A stretch of DNA of 64,000 nucleotides from Apium graveolens (Eukaryota > Streptophyta > Magnoliopsida > Apiales > Apiaceae). Positions 33,643 through 46,482 of this stretch are shown one piece after another (within the stretch, counting starts at the first letter, position 1; every line of letters starts with the position of its first letter). The stretch spans positions 165,267,053-165,331,052 of the forward strand of contig NC_133655.1 of assembly GCF_009905375.1 (NCBI RefSeq), written 5' to 3'. The notes beneath the pieces are model-generated. The model made no database searches. It had not been told where the DNA came from and saw nothing but the letters and a program-made list of their open reading frames with translations. The position numbers were made by a program, and so were the translations under genes.

Positions 33643-36600
33643 TGTAACGACTGGGAAATTACGCTTGTATTACATCATAATAAAGATAAATTATGTGTTT
33701 TACTATGCCATTTATGTGTAATTAATTATAAACCCCTAACTATGACCCCTAATTATATTTTCCGGGTACTAATTGGGTATTCTATTTCAAATTAAAAGCT
33801 TCATATTAAAAGTTATATGACCTGAACTATGTTTTAATAGCTGATATTTCAATTAACATAATTGGCCTTATTTTTTCAGAATGGCTTATACTATCGCATT
33901 ACTCTGAACATCCAGTTATTTTATAAATTTTTTTGTTTCGCGAAAAATAACTTCTCCGGGCCCCTTCGGGTGTTAAAAGCCCCACAAAAACCATATTTTT
34001 ATTTTATAAAATTATGAAACTTTTAATTATACCATTTCTTTGCATGTTTGAATTATTCACAATTTTTGGGAATTATTGGCATATATATTGTATATATTAA
34101 ATATTTAAAAATTAGAAATTAATACTCAAAAATTATAAAATTATGGGCCAATTAATTTTAATAGATGTATAATTTGGGCCTTAATTTTAATTAGGAGTAT
34201 TAATTTTACTACTATAAATAGCCTAATTTTTATTTAAATATTTATAATTAATTATTAAAAAAATCAGAAAAATACAAAATTCTCTGTAGTCGGGTTAGGG
34301 TTTAAGATTCGGGTCAGAAATTCAAGCAGTGATTTTGATAGATTTACGGCATCAAACACGGTTGCGTAAGTACTCAAAATGAGGCTTTTGATCTGTTCCT
34401 TCGATTTACAGCATTAATTTCATGTTTGGATTCGTATATTTTTTATTTTGATTTCTAGGGTTTATGTTTGAATTAGGGCTTTTCGATTCTAGCGTTATTG
34501 TGATGATTTGATGATTGGTATAACTTCTCTGTGATATTTGCAATCGATTAATGGTGGTTAATTGAACAAATGATTCCTGAATAGTAAAGTTCGATTATTA
34601 AGGTTTATGTGATTTTTTTTGTTTAATCATTTTTTATTTTAGAAGAATCTGAGATATGTTTGAGTATAGGGGTTTGATTGTATATATTATAACCTTTATT
34701 TTAAGCTATAGAATGTGAATTTTGGTGTACAAATATGAAAAATCGGGTGTTGGCCGGAATTCATGTCGGTTTGATCGGAGGTTGGAATTCGGGGATGATT
34801 CTGGTAATTGAACGATGTGTTTGTGATGTTGAAGTGATTTGCAATAGATTCCAGTCGAGAAACAAACCAAACAATGTTGGTTTTGGCCTGAATTTGACTG
34901 AACGGAATCGGGAAAACCCACCGGTAATTGGGAATTTTCCGGCCAGTTCTTCCTGACTCGTTTTGTTCATCTTAACCCGGTTGCAACCCCTTTTGCAACC
35001 CGGTTTTGATCGGTTTTGTCATAAATTTCATTGCTGACAACTATTTCTGGAATTTTTATTTTATTAAATATAAAAATCAGTTTTATTTATTTTATATTAT
35101 GAATAATTCTGAAATATTTTCTAAAATTCAAAATTAATTAATTATTTAATTATTTATTATTTCTTTATTATTTAATAATTATTTAAAAATGATTAATTAT
35201 TTTGATAATTAATGAAATTATTTTCAATAATTCATAATAAATTCATTTTAATTCCAAAAATTATGGAAAAATCATTTTTTATTCTGATTTTTCCTAAATA
35301 AATATTTAAAAATGTTCTTGAGGTTCAATAATTTTGAATAATTAATTATATTGAATAATAAATTAATTTATTCCTATTTATCGAATAATAATTAAACCGT
35401 TTGTCCGATTTAAACAAAACGAAAGCCCTTTTGACTTGGAAAATGATCTGTTTTCATTAAAAATAGTTTTAAATCCTAATTTCTTTTAGAAGCGAGTCGA
35501 GTTTTGATATTTATTTACGTATATGACTTACTAATTATAGAGATGAGTCCAATAAATTCCGAAAATTAGAAAACGAGCCGGATATTATCTAATAATGCGA
35601 ATAACTAGTCGATTTTGATTCTAAAAATTATTTAAAACCTAGAATGATTATATGACTTATGTGCTATATGAACTATATGGTTGATCGAGTCCTATTTGTT
35701 AATAATTATTATACGAGTCAATTATAAGCATACTGGTATATGATAAAGGCTACGTGAAGTCGGTTTGAGACGCGATTGAGATACGAGTTGACTAAATAAG
35801 TATCTTTCTTTGATAGAGATGAAGCCAACAAGGCGGACTGAGCCAATGTTAGAGAACAGTGAAATATTTTTGGTAGATCACGTGAAAGGCAAGTTTTTCC
35901 CCTATTCTTAATTCAGAATAGTGAATTGCTTTCAGATTCTTTTCGCAGTTACACACTGATAACTCCTATTCACATACACTGATACAAAATTATTGATCTT
36001 CTATTCATATTTCATTTCAATTTCTGATTTCTCATAATTTATTGAATCCTCTATCATATTCCAATTGTTTATATAGATATACATACATATATCTTGATAT
36101 ATCCCGATGCTAGGATACATCAAAGAATACCGATCATTCTAGTTGCTCATCTGTGGATTGAATGGTGACGATTAGGATCAGGTATATACTTGATCCTAAG
36201 GACCAGGAATTAACCGGATCCTTGTGTTGGTTCGTGGCGCCTGGGTACCCGAATGGATCTATACATTGAGGTATAGATCTGCACTGTATCCTGACTGATC
36301 AGCAGGATATAGGTGTGAACTTGTGTCCAATCTAGTTTATTGTTACTCGCTAATAGTGGCCTTCATTCGCTCTTACAAAAATACACAGTTTCCGAGATAA
36401 TCAGATTACCAGTTCATTTAGTTTTCTTATAACACTGTATATATATATCGTGGACTTGTTGAGCAAATTTTGGCTCTCCCCCTTTGTTATTTTTCACCTT
36501 GTTGTTTTCAGTTAAGAAGGAAAATAAAACCTATCCAGACTCGCCTGGTAAAGAAACGTATCAAGTAGCGGGATCCTCTAATACCAAAAGTGATGATCCC

Positions 36601-36915
36601 AATCCAAAAAGAGGGTTTTGAGTTACCTGAGCAGGTGTTGTGTAGATAGATGTGGTGTGTGTTTGAATAAAAATAAATTTAGTTTAAAACTTGTTTAGAC
36701 AATGGTTTGTAATAAAGAGAGTTCTTGGGAATTTAAATTTGGTTTGTAATAAATGTAGTGTGTTGTTTTTGTTTTCATACCTCAACCTGAAAAGATCCTG
36801 ATTAGAATGTAAAGGGGTTAGATATATGTTTGCATAATTATTATACAGGTTTATATTGGTTTGGTGATTAGAAAGTAACCCCCGAATCTAGACCCCGGAT
36901 TTGGAGGGCGTTACA
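33643..36915 (+). repeat. Element E 5' LTR
   Basis: It begins TGTAACGACTGGG and ends GGGCGTTACA, like the ends of C and I. TATAAATA lies at 34213-34220, a GC-rich patch with CCGG sites at about 34880-35010, and an AT-rich tract at about 35080-35390. The short ORFs across 34700-34970 are non-coding noise in the patch. Its partner LTR is outside the window. Confidence 0.88.
34213..34220 (+). promoter_or_regulatory. TATA box in element E LTR
   Basis: TATAAATA in the same relative place and context (followed by GCC) as in element C. Confidence 0.5.
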
Positions 36916-36916
36916 G

Positions 36917-36929
36917 TTGATATCAGAGC
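36917..36929 (+). other. Primer binding site of element E (one mismatch)
   Basis: TTGATATCAGAGC follows the LTR end with one base changed from the common initiator tRNA-Met site. Confidence 0.82.
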
Positions 36930-37094
36930 TGTATATTTTGGTCCCTTAAACAAGAACATTATGAGTAAGATAAGATAGGAAGATCACATAAGATAGGAAT
37001 AGGAATGTTAGGATTTAGATAGTCTTATATTAGGAATTTATAAGTTTTTAGAATGCTGAGTAACCCCTGTTTTCTTTCTTTTCTATATTATCAG

Positions 37095-38370
37095 ATGGCA
37101 TCATCAACATCTTCTGAGAGGACCGTTACCGGACCGGTTGCACCAGTGATACCCCTAGTGTCATTTGAGATTCCAACACAGATACCTCCACTAGAGATAC
37201 CACAGGAGCCAACATTACCATCCCCTTAGCAGCTCTAATATCCTGACATGTTTGATCCGAGCTAGGTGGAGCATGTATGAAGGAGTCAGATGCAATGGAG
37301 TTTTTTGAGCCGTTGATACCACCTCCCTTACCTGTAGAGTATCAGTCTATACCTAAGGTTGAGGTAGAGTTTCCACCAATCGCAGTACTACCTCCTATGC
37401 CAATATATGCTCCAGTTCTAGAGGTATTTCAGATGGCCCTGATCGAGGGGATGGGAGAGCATGATGTGGGATTACAGTTAGGATTACCTCAGCAGGGTGT
37501 CGCTGGGATACCCAGGGTTTAGTCACAAGAGTCATTTGGACAGGTCAGAGAGCTGCACATGGTACCGTATCATTAGTATAGTGTTGTGAGAGAGGATGTA
37601 CAGTATTGGAGATCTCACTGCATAGAGATTATGGGATTATTTGACCAGAGGGATAGAGGACCGTTAGTCGCCCTCCAGCCAGATTATCTGATGAGGCAGA
37701 AGCTACAGCAGACATTTTACAGTGCTTTGCTTGAGTTGGATGCATTGATACATGATGGGCCACATACCTATGCAGAGTTTCATAGAGCCACCAGTCTTGC
37801 TCAGTCGGTTATTGAGACTCTTCGACAGGAGTTGGGCCATATTCCACCAGGTTTTTGAGATATGACAGTTGGGCCAGAGATGTCCTAAAAGGAAAAGGGA
37901 TAAGGAAATTTTCAGAACTGTTCTAACAGGAAATGGGATTTCAGGCTCGGATGAATATGAATTTTAAAAGAATAAGACAAGGCAATCAGAGGATAGGTAA
38001 TCATTTCCAAGCTCCGAACCAGTAGGAAATTGTTAAACCACTAGTGCCATACTACAAGACATGTGGTCAGAAACATACGGGCGTCTGCAGCAAAACAAAC
38101 GTTACCTACTTCAAGTGTAAACATAAGGGGCACTACTCCAATGAATGCCCAACAAGCAGAACATGTGTTACTTGCTTCTAGTGTAGGAAGAAAGGGCATG
38201 TTTCAAGGGATTGTAGAGGACCATCAATGGCGGTCAGTGTTAGCATTACCTCCACCACCACAGCAGAGTCTATATAATGCAAGGACTTTTAATATGACTA
38301 TAAAAGAAACTGTGCAGAGTCCTAGTATGATTGCATGTACGATTTCTGTGAACTCGGTTAATGCAAAAGT
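37095..38370 (+). pseudogene. gag: Element E gag, heavily degraded
   Basis: ATG at 37095 opens MASSTSSERTVTGP with a Pro-rich N-terminus, stopped near 37228. Further fragments: 37277-37522 (Pro-rich) and 37586-37858 (LMRQKLQQTFYSALLELDALI). Zinc-knuckle traces around 38095-38215 include FKCKHKGHYSNEC and CRKKGHVSRDC, with a TAG between them near 38180. Sequence after this (ARTFNMTIKETVQSP) matches the gag-to-protease linker of C (ARTFNMTMQDAVQSS). The assignment is by position and the knuckles. Confidence 0.75.
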
Positions 38371-39381
38371 ATGATTGATTCCGGAGTCACGAGATCCTTT
38401 ATTTCTGAAAAAATTATTGATAAGATATGTTGTGAAATTCAACGATTGGGCGAGACGTTAATTATAAAATTAGCGAATGATGACCCGGTGCCTGTAAATC
38501 AAGTGTATCCCGCGTGTGATATCGAAATAGTTGGACATCACTTCTCAGTTGACTTGATACCTTTCAAGTTAAATGAGTTTGATGATTCTAGGGATGGAAT
38601 GGTTAGCCGGTAGTAATGTTCAGATCGCTTATGCGAATAAAAAGTGAAATTGCGAATGACGGAAAATGCAACGGTAATATTTAAATGTAAGAAACAGCGG
38701 AAAAAGTTCCTGACAATGATGCAGACTAAATGATTGTTACGACAAGGATATAAAGTTTATTTAACTTATGTGTTGGATATTGAAAAAGAATATCCGAAGA
38801 TAAAAGATATTTCTGTTGTGTGTGAATTTCCTGATGTCTTTCTAGGTGAACTTTCAGGGTTATCGCCTGATCGAGAAATTGGGTTTACTATTGATTTAGC
38901 ACCAGGAACGGAACCAGTTTCGAAAACTCCGTATCGAATGGCACTAGTTGAAATGAAAGAATTGGCAACACAATTGCAAGATCTTCTAGATAAAGGAATT
39001 ATAAGACCTAGTATATCCTCATAGGGTGCACCGGTATTATTTGTTAAGAAAAAAGATGGCAGTATACGACTATGTATTGATTATCGTGAACTGAATAAGT
39101 TGACGATCAAGAATAAATATCATCTACCATGGATCGATGATTTATTTAATCAGCTAGAATGGTCCGCATGGTTTTCTAAGATAGATCTGAGGTCAGGATA
39201 TTATCAACTGATGATTAATGCCGAAGATATTCCCAAGACTGCTTTTAATACCAGATATGGACATTATGAATTCCTCGTAATGACATTCGGTTTGACTAAC
39301 GCATCAGCTGCATTCATGGATTTGATGAACAGGGTATTCAAGAGGTACTTGGACATATTTGTAATCGTATTTATTGATGAC
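38371..39381 (+). pseudogene. pol: Element E pol, first part: protease and RT up to the catalytic motif
   Basis: Protease starts with IDSGVTRSFIS (near 38371), so Asp-Ser-Gly is kept, but the frame breaks before 38613. RT runs in one frame from 38734, with [17 protein letters not shown] and a TAG at 39022-39024, then [29 protein letters not shown] and finally VFIDD at 39369-39381. Element F enters inside that catalytic motif; the following residues are at 50317 onwards. Confidence 0.9.
39377..39381. other. Target site duplication of element F, left copy
   Basis: ATGAC, repeated at 50312-50316 after the F 3' LTR. Confidence 0.92.
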
Positions 39382-39624
39382 TGATAAGTGGCATTTTATA
39401 CCACTTAGAACGTCTTATAATAGCTTAAATTGGTGTCTTGAAATCAAGTATTTTGTGTATTTGATGCGTTTTTCTAGTGTTTGTGCATTTCAGGGTATTA
39501 GTTGCATTTCGGGAGAGGATTCATCAATAATAAGCCTTGGCATGTGTTTAGCATTGCAAGTGGGAAGATAGGAGCAGATTGCAGCGAAGAAACAGAGCAA
39601 AACAGAGCATTTTCCAGTAGGGAA

Positions 39625-39661
39625 CTGAGCGCCCGCTCAGGAATGCTGAGCGGCCGCGCAG
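39625..39661 (+). repeat. Two GC-rich 16-bp palindromes in F 5' LTR
   Basis: CTGAGCGCCCGCTCAG (39625-39640) is a 7-bp-stem inverted repeat with a 2-base centre, followed 21 bases on by CTGAGCGGCCGCGCAG (39646-39661). Confidence 0.9.
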
Positions 39662-39745
39662 GGTCGTATTTTTAGATTAATTATTTTAGACTCCTATTTT
39701 TATTTGGCTTCCAACTTCTGAGTTATCTGGGTTTTATGGGACTCC

Positions 39746-39752
39746 TATAAAA
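39746..39752 (+). promoter_or_regulatory. TATA box in element F 5' LTR
   Basis: TATAAAA after CTCC. The 3' LTR has TATATAA at the same place (49269-49275). Confidence 0.5.
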
Positions 39753-40757
39753 GTAGATTTCAGAGACGTTTCACAGAGGTTGGATCATTGTATTAATCAA
39801 GGAGCGAAGGAGATAAGGAAGAAGACCGTTTTAGCACACCACAACGAAGAGGAAGCATATTTTCTTGTGATTCTTTATTTCGTTGTAACGTTGGATGCTA
39901 GTTTTCTTTACTTTGAACCTATTTACTCTTGTGACATACTCTGGTTTAATATAAGTATTTTAGTTATTATTCTCGTATGTTATTATCATGTTTTCTTATG
40001 AACCCAGGATGACGATGAGTGCTATCATGGGCTAATCGTGATCATGGGGTCGTAAAGGATTTACTGTGGAGTTCTTCAGTTAGTTGTTTAATACCTTAGT
40101 GTGTGATGATTGTATGATATCTAGTATTGGTTGTGCGTATTCGTCTTATGTGCGTCGCGAACATAGAAGATAGGGTGTTAATCTCTTGTGAAGCGACGGT
40201 GGATCTTGAGATTTAGAACTTGTCATGCTAACATAGATTCATGTACGAGTATGCATGATTAGTGGGTAACTCTAACCATTTTATTCGCCCTCTGTAATCA
40301 AAAGGAATGACTTGTGCTTAAATCGTTATGTTGTCAATTTCTGTAGACATATAGGGACTCAACATAATTGATTCCTATTCAACTTCTATCTTAATTGTGG
40401 ATGTTTGGTAGAATGGTTTAGTACAATGAAAGTTGGCTTTTATCAGTTTCATGTTATTCGATTCATATCATCACTGTTGCATGCTAAGGGTAATAACAAT
40501 AGCTATTGAAGGAAGTAGTAATGAAGTTGTGATCTCATGAGTGTTTTAATATTGTTAATTTAAGTGTTAATTAAGTGCGTAATTCTAGTAGTTAATTGTA
40601 GTTAATAATTAGTTAATCAAATCTAAGTGTTATTGTCTTAACATCGAGAAGTAATCATACATTGGTGAGTGAGTTTAATTGAACATAATTAGTCTGAGTC
40701 TCTGTGGGAAAGAACTAGAAAGTATAATATATTACTTGCGAACGCGTATACTTTCGT

Positions 40758-42271
40758 GTTCTTGATATTTCGAAGAAGATAGATTTTGAAGATTCGGATT
40801 CAGGAAGTGAGCAGAAAGAACCTTTAATCATGGGTGATCGTATTGTTCCGGCAGATCCAGCTCTTATGGACTTTTCTCGGCCTAAAATTGATGACATTCA
40901 GTCAAGCATTCTTCATCCAGCTATTCAGGCTAAGACCTTTGAAATCAAGCCGGGCACTATTCAGATGGTACGGAATTCTGTTTCGTTCGGAGGTGCTGCG
41001 ACTGAAGACCCCAACATGCACATAAGGAATTTTGTCGAGATCTGCAGTACTTTCAAATATAATGGTGTGACTGATGAGGCTATCAAGCTGAGGCTTTTCC
41101 CATTCTCTCTAAGGGATAAAGCTAAGGACTGGTTACATTCTAAACCAGATGGGTCTATCACTACTTGGCAAGATCTTGCGTAAAAGTTTCTGGTGAAGTT
41201 TTATCCAATGGGCAAGACTGCGGCTATGAGGAGTGCTCTTACTCAGTTTGTGCAGCAACCTACAGAATCTATGTGCGAAGCTTGGGAGCGCTACAAGGAG
41301 ATGTTGAGAAAGTGTCCACATCATGGAATGCCTGATTGGATGGTGATCACTGGTTTCTATAATGGTTTGGGGGCCCAATCTCGGCCCATGCTCGATGCAG
41401 CAACTGGAGGCACCTTGTGGGCCAAAAACTATACTGAGGCTTATAATATTATTGAGACTATGGCTGCAAATGAGCATCAAAACCCAACTCAAAGGATGAT
41501 TCCTGGAAAGGTAGCAGGTATTCTGGAAGTCGATGCAGCTACAGCTATTACAGCGCAGCTCCAAGCGCTGTCTATGAAGGTCGATTCTCTAACTACCTAT
41601 GGAGTCAATCAGATTGTTATGGTCTGTGAGCTTTGTGCAGGTTCTCATGCTACGGATCAGTATTCTCTTGTTAACGAATCTATTCAGTATGTGAACAATT
41701 ATCAGCGACAACAGCAGCCTGTGCCAGCTACTTATCATCCTAATAACAGAAATCATCCAAATTTCAGCTGGAGTAATAATCAAAATGCTATTCAGCAACC
41801 ATATCAGCAAGGCGTAAGTAAACAGTTCAGTCCACTGGGATTCCAGCAACCATAACATTATGCTCAAAGGTAATCATATCCTCAACAAGGAAGTGCAACT
41901 CCACCCTATAGTGCTGATTTTGAGGAACTTAAGCTGTTGTGCAAAAGTCAGGCGGTTTCTATCAAGACCTTGGAAAATCAAATCGATCAAATAGCCAATG
42001 CAGTGCTCAATCATCAACCTGGCATACTTCCCAGTGACACAAAGTACCATGCAGGAAGGAAGCTAAAGAGCAAGTCAAGGCTATTACCTTAAGGTCTGGA
42101 AAAGTTGCTGATGCTGAAAAAGCAAAAAAAGGAGAAGCTGAAGTTGGTGATGAAGAAGCTAAGAAAAAGGAGAAAGCGGCGGAACCAAGGAAGAAAACTG
42201 TTGAACACACTCTTCCTGAGGGTAATATAGGGGAGAAACAGCTCTATCCTCCACCACATTTCCCTAAGAGA
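40758..42271 (+). pseudogene. gag: Element F gag, N-terminally truncated
   Basis: Reading is open from the deletion junction at about 40758 (LDISKKIDFEDSDSG...) into MGDRIVPADPAL at 40830, so the original start lay upstream in deleted DNA; the 40830 ATG is probably internal. Capsid-like motifs: NMHIRNFVEICSTFKYNGVTDEAIKLRLFPFSLRDKAKDWL (split by normal spacing), a TAA at 41181-41183, then FLVKFYPMGKT and WERYKEMLRKCPHHGMPDW. Two TAA stops near 41853 and 41871 precede a segment with ADFEELKLLCKSQAVSIKTLENQI. A frame change near 42045 enters the frame of ITLRSGK and a Lys/Glu-rich stretch leading into protease. No zinc knuckle is evident, as is common in Athila. Confidence 0.85.
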
Positions 42272-45200
42272 TTGCAGCAACAAAAGCTGGATAAACAATT
42301 CGGTAAGTTTCTGGAGGTGTTCAGGAAACTTCACATCAATATACCTTTCGCTGAGGCTCTGGAGCAAATGCCTAGTTATGCGAGATTTATGAAGAGTATT
42401 CTTTCAAGGAAGGTGAAACTGGATGATCTTGAGACCGTTGCTCTAACGGAAGAATGCAGTGCTGTGCTGCAACAAAAGTTACCTCCAAAGCTTAAAGATC
42501 CAGGTAGCTTCACCATTCTTTGCACCATTGGCAAGTTGTCTTTTGACAAGTGCCTTTGTGATTTGGGAGCAAGCATCAATCTGATGCCGTTGTCGATCTT
42601 TAAAAAGTTGAATTTTCCTGATCCAAAGCCCACCTACATGTCTCTACAATTGGCTGATCATTCTATTACTTACCCAAGAGGAATAGTGGAGGATGTGCTA
42701 GTAAAGGTGGATAAGCTCTTCTTTCCTACAGACTTTGTTATTCTGGATTTCGAGGAAGATAAGAAGATTCCCATAATCTTGGGGAGACCTTTCTTGGCTA
42801 CCGGCCGTACCTTGATAGATGTGCAGAAAGGTGAACTTACTATGCGGGTGCAGGATCAAGATGTTACATTTAATGTATTCAAAGTAATGAAATTCCCTAC
42901 AGAAGATGAGGAGTGCTTAAAAGTGGATTTGATTGATTCTATGGTTACTTCAGAACTCGATCATATGCTAATGTCTGATGTATTAGAGAAGGCCTTAGTG
43001 GGGGATTTCGACAGTTATGATGAGGATGGCAATGAGCAACTACAATATCTTAATGCTTCTCCCTGGAGGCGAAAGCTAGACATGCCATTTGAATCTCTTG
43101 GTACTTCTGACCTCAAAAATGCTGAAGGAAAGCTCAAACCATCGATTGAGGAAGCACCTACCTTGGAGCTTAAGCCATTGCCTGAACACTTGAGGTATGC
43201 TTTTTTAGGTGATGCATCTACTTTACCTGTTATTATTACATCTAACCTTTCAGGTAGTGAGGAGGACAAGCTCTTACGGATTTTGAGAGAATTCAAATCG
43301 GCTATCGGATGGACTATAGAAGACATCAAAGGGATCAACCCTTCATATTGCATGCATAAGATTCTGCTAGAAGAGGGTAGTAAGCCGACTGTTGAGCAAC
43401 AGCGCAGACTTAATCCTATCATGACAGAAGTGGTGAAGAAAGAAATTCTGAAGTGGCTGGATGCAGGAATCATTTATCCTATTACTAACAGTTCTTGGGT
43501 GAGCCCCGTGCAATGTGTACCTAAGAAAGGAGGTATCACTGTGGTAGCAAATGAGAAGAATGAGCTCATCCCCACTCGAACAGTCACAGGATGGAGAGTA
43601 TTCATGGATTACAGAAAGTTGAACAAGGCCACAGGGAAGGATCACTTCCCGCTTCCGTTTATTGAGCAGATGCTTGACAGGTTGGTCGGTCATGAGTATT
43701 ATTGTCTTCTGGATGGCTATTCAGGGTATAATCAGATTTGTATTGCACCAGAGGATCAAAAAAAGACTACCTTCACTTGTCCATTTGGCACGTTTGCTTT
43801 TCGTAGAGTTTCGTTTGGATTATGCGGCGCACCGGCCACTTTTCAGAGATGTATGATGGCTATATTCTCTGACATGACTGGAATTAATATCGAGATGTTC
43901 ATGGACGCTTCTCCATCTTTGGACATTCGTATGATGAATGTTTGAATAATCTTCGTGCAATACTCAAAAGGTGTGTGGAAACTAATTTGGTGCTCAATTG
44001 GGAAAAATGTCATTTTATGGTGCGTGAAGGCATTATTCTTGGGCATAAGGTCTCTAGCAAGGGTCTTGAGGTGGACAAATCCAAGGTGGGAGTCATTGAA
44101 AATCTTCCACCCCCTATTTCTGTGAAAGGAATCCGTAGTTTTCTTGGTCATGTAGGTTTTTTATCGGCGTTTCATCAAGGACTTTTCGAAGATATTTAAG
44201 CCGTTGTAAAACTTGCTTGAGAAGGATGTACCTTTCAAATTCGATGATGACTGTTTAACGGCATTCGAGACTCTTAAGAAGAGTTTGATAACTGCACCAG
44301 TTATAACAGCACCTGATTGGACAGAGCCTTTTGAGATGATGTGTGATGCAAGTGATTATGCGGTGGGTGCAGTTCTTGGGCAGCGCAAGAATAATCTCTT
44401 TCATCTGGTCTACTATGCTAGCAATAGTTTAAACGGGGCCCAAATGAACTACACCAATACTGAGAAAGAGCTCTTGGCTATACTTTTTGGTTTTGAAAAA
44501 TTTCGATCTTATTTGCTTGGGAAAAGGTGACAGTATTCACTGATCATGCGGATATTCGTTATTTGGTTTCCAAGAAGGATTCGAAGCCTAGACTCATTCA
44601 TTGGGTGCTCTTACTACGACAATTTGAGTTAGAGATCAAGGATCGAAAAGGTACTGAGAATCAAGTAGCTGACCATCTCTCTAGATTGGAGAATCCCGAG
44701 TCTACTTCACATGATAAGACATTGATCAACAAATCTTTTCCGGATGAGAAGTTGTTCGCAGTTCAGGAGGAAGAGACATGGTTCGCAGATATTGTGAATT
44801 ATCTTGTCAGCAATATAATGCCTCCTAATTTGACCATAGCTCAAAAGAAGAAGTTTCTGCATGAGGTGAAGTGGTATATGTGGGATGAACCATATTTGTT
44901 TAGACAGGGAGCTGACAAGATCATCAGGAGATGTATCCCATTCTGTAAGACGGAGGGGATATTACGAGACTGCCAATCCACAGTTTATGGTGGACACTAT
45001 GGTGGTGAAAAGACGGCAGTCGTATTCTGCAAGTAGGTTTTTTCTGGCCTACTTTCTTTAAGAATGCTCATCAGTTCATTTTAAGGTGTGATCGTTGCCA
45101 AAGAGTGGGAAATCTTACGAGAAAGGATGAGATGCCGTTAAATATGATGCTTGAAGTTGAGGTCTTTGATGTTTGGGGAATCGATTTCATGGGGCCTTTT

Positions 45201-46060
45201 GTCTCGTCCTGCAATAATCAGTACATCTTGCTGGTAGTCGATTATGTCCCAAAATGGGTAGAAGTCAAGGCTCTACTGATAAATGATGCAAAGGCAGTGT
45301 TGAATTTTCTTCATAAGCAGATTTTCACAAGGTTTGGAATGCCACGAGTAATCATAAGTGATGAGGGGTCAAATTTCTGCAACCGTAAGTATACTTCTAT
45401 GATGCAGTGCTACAATGTGAATCATCGATTTGCTACTGCCTATCATCTGCAAAAAAATGGTCAAGCAGAAGTGTCTAACAGAGAGATCAAGCGTATTTTA
45501 GAGAAGGTTGTTTGTCCGTCAAGGAAGGATTGGTCTTTCAAGCTCGATGAAGCTGTTTGGGCTTACAGAATAACATATAAGTCTCCACTTGGGATGTCCC
45601 CTTTTCAGCTTGTGTATGGTAATGGATGTCATTTACCTGCGAAGCTTGAGCATAAGGCCTATTGGGCGTTGAAGAAGTTGAACCTGGATCTAGATGCAGC
45701 TGGAAAGAAGTGAATGCTTCAGCTTAATGAACTTGATGAATTTCAACTCTAAGCATACGAAAACAATAAAATGTACAAGGAAAAGGTGAAAAGGTGGCAC
45801 GACAGGAAGCTACATCCTAAGTTATTCATGCCGGGGCAGCAAGTTCTTTTATTCAACTCTCGTCTCCGACTTTTTCCTGGGAAGTTGAAATCAAGGTGGT
45901 TGGGACCTTTTATTATCAAAACTGTGTTTCCACATGGAGCGGTGGAGATTTTTGAGAATGATCCAGACCAAGCATTCAAGGTTAATGGTTAGCGTTTGAA
46001 GCACTACTATGGGGACATGGCAAATCGGGAAGTGGTTAGTGCCGTTTTATTGTCAACTTG
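42272..46060 (+). pseudogene. pol: Element F pol: protease, RT, RNase H, integrase
   Basis: The first frame (42272-43945) has protease DLGAS at 42560-42574 and IPIILGRPFL, then RT with WVSPVQCVPKKGG, WRVFMDYRKLNKA and YSGYNQI. A 1-nt loss near 43907 falls in the catalytic FMD-D motif. RT C-terminus is at 43942-44199 and RNase H at 44213-44530 ([37 protein letters not shown]). Integrase spans 44527-45713: [37 protein letters not shown] and NGQAEVSNRE with 35 residues between the last Asp and Glu. Frame breaks occur near 44160-44215, 44525 and 45036, with stops near 45711 and 45990. The tail (45771-45992) has [28 protein letters not shown]. Confidence 0.92.
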
Positions 46061-46482
46061 AGTATGGTATGCAACGTCAAGCTAATGACGAAAAAGAAGC
46101 GCTTCGTGGGAGGCAACCCATGATTTGTTGTTACAGGAACCCTTAGAATTTAGTAACCTATCCAAGACCACTCAGCAAGCTGAGCGCCCGCTCAGCTTTG
46201 CTGAGCGACCGCTCAGGGCCCGATTGGAAGAAATTTTTTAAGTCCTATGAAAATCCAAAAAAATCTGAAAAATAAAAAAACAAAATAACAACCCATTACC
46301 CATGATTTATTTTCCCATTATCCCATGTTTTTAACCCTCAAACCCACTCCTAATCAAATTTTACCCTAATCCCTACCCTATATATACATACACTTATTCC
46401 ATATACTCCCCATACACTTTTATAACTTAAACTCTCTCCCAAACCCAAACACACAAATCTTAAACACTTTTATTCAGTTTCG
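46061..46482 (+). other. Element F region between pol and second ORF
   Basis: Non-coding, about 420 bases. It carries two GC-rich palindromes (46181-46217) and an A/C-rich stretch with TATATATACATACAC near 46380. A TATATATA here could serve a separate promoter for the second ORF; this is inference. Confidence 0.55.
46181..46217 (+). repeat. Two GC-rich 16-bp palindromes in F internal region
   Basis: CTGAGCGCCCGCTCAG (46181-46196) and CTGAGCGACCGCTCAG (46202-46217), start-to-start 21 bases, the same family as in the F LTRs. Confidence 0.9.

Larger units (their letters stand above)
39382..40757 (+). repeat. Element F 5' LTR, 3' end deleted
   Basis: It matches 48864 onwards, but homology stops at about 40757, whereas the 3' LTR continues some 38 bases more to CCCTAACA. 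It contains one fewer pair of the 16-bp palindromes than the 3' LTR. TATAAAA is at 39746-39752. Confidence 0.92.

Noticed and set aside
34706..34970. Short overlapping ORFs of 70 or so codons in the E LTR
   Set aside because: They lie in the GC-rich LTR patch on both strands without conserved motifs.
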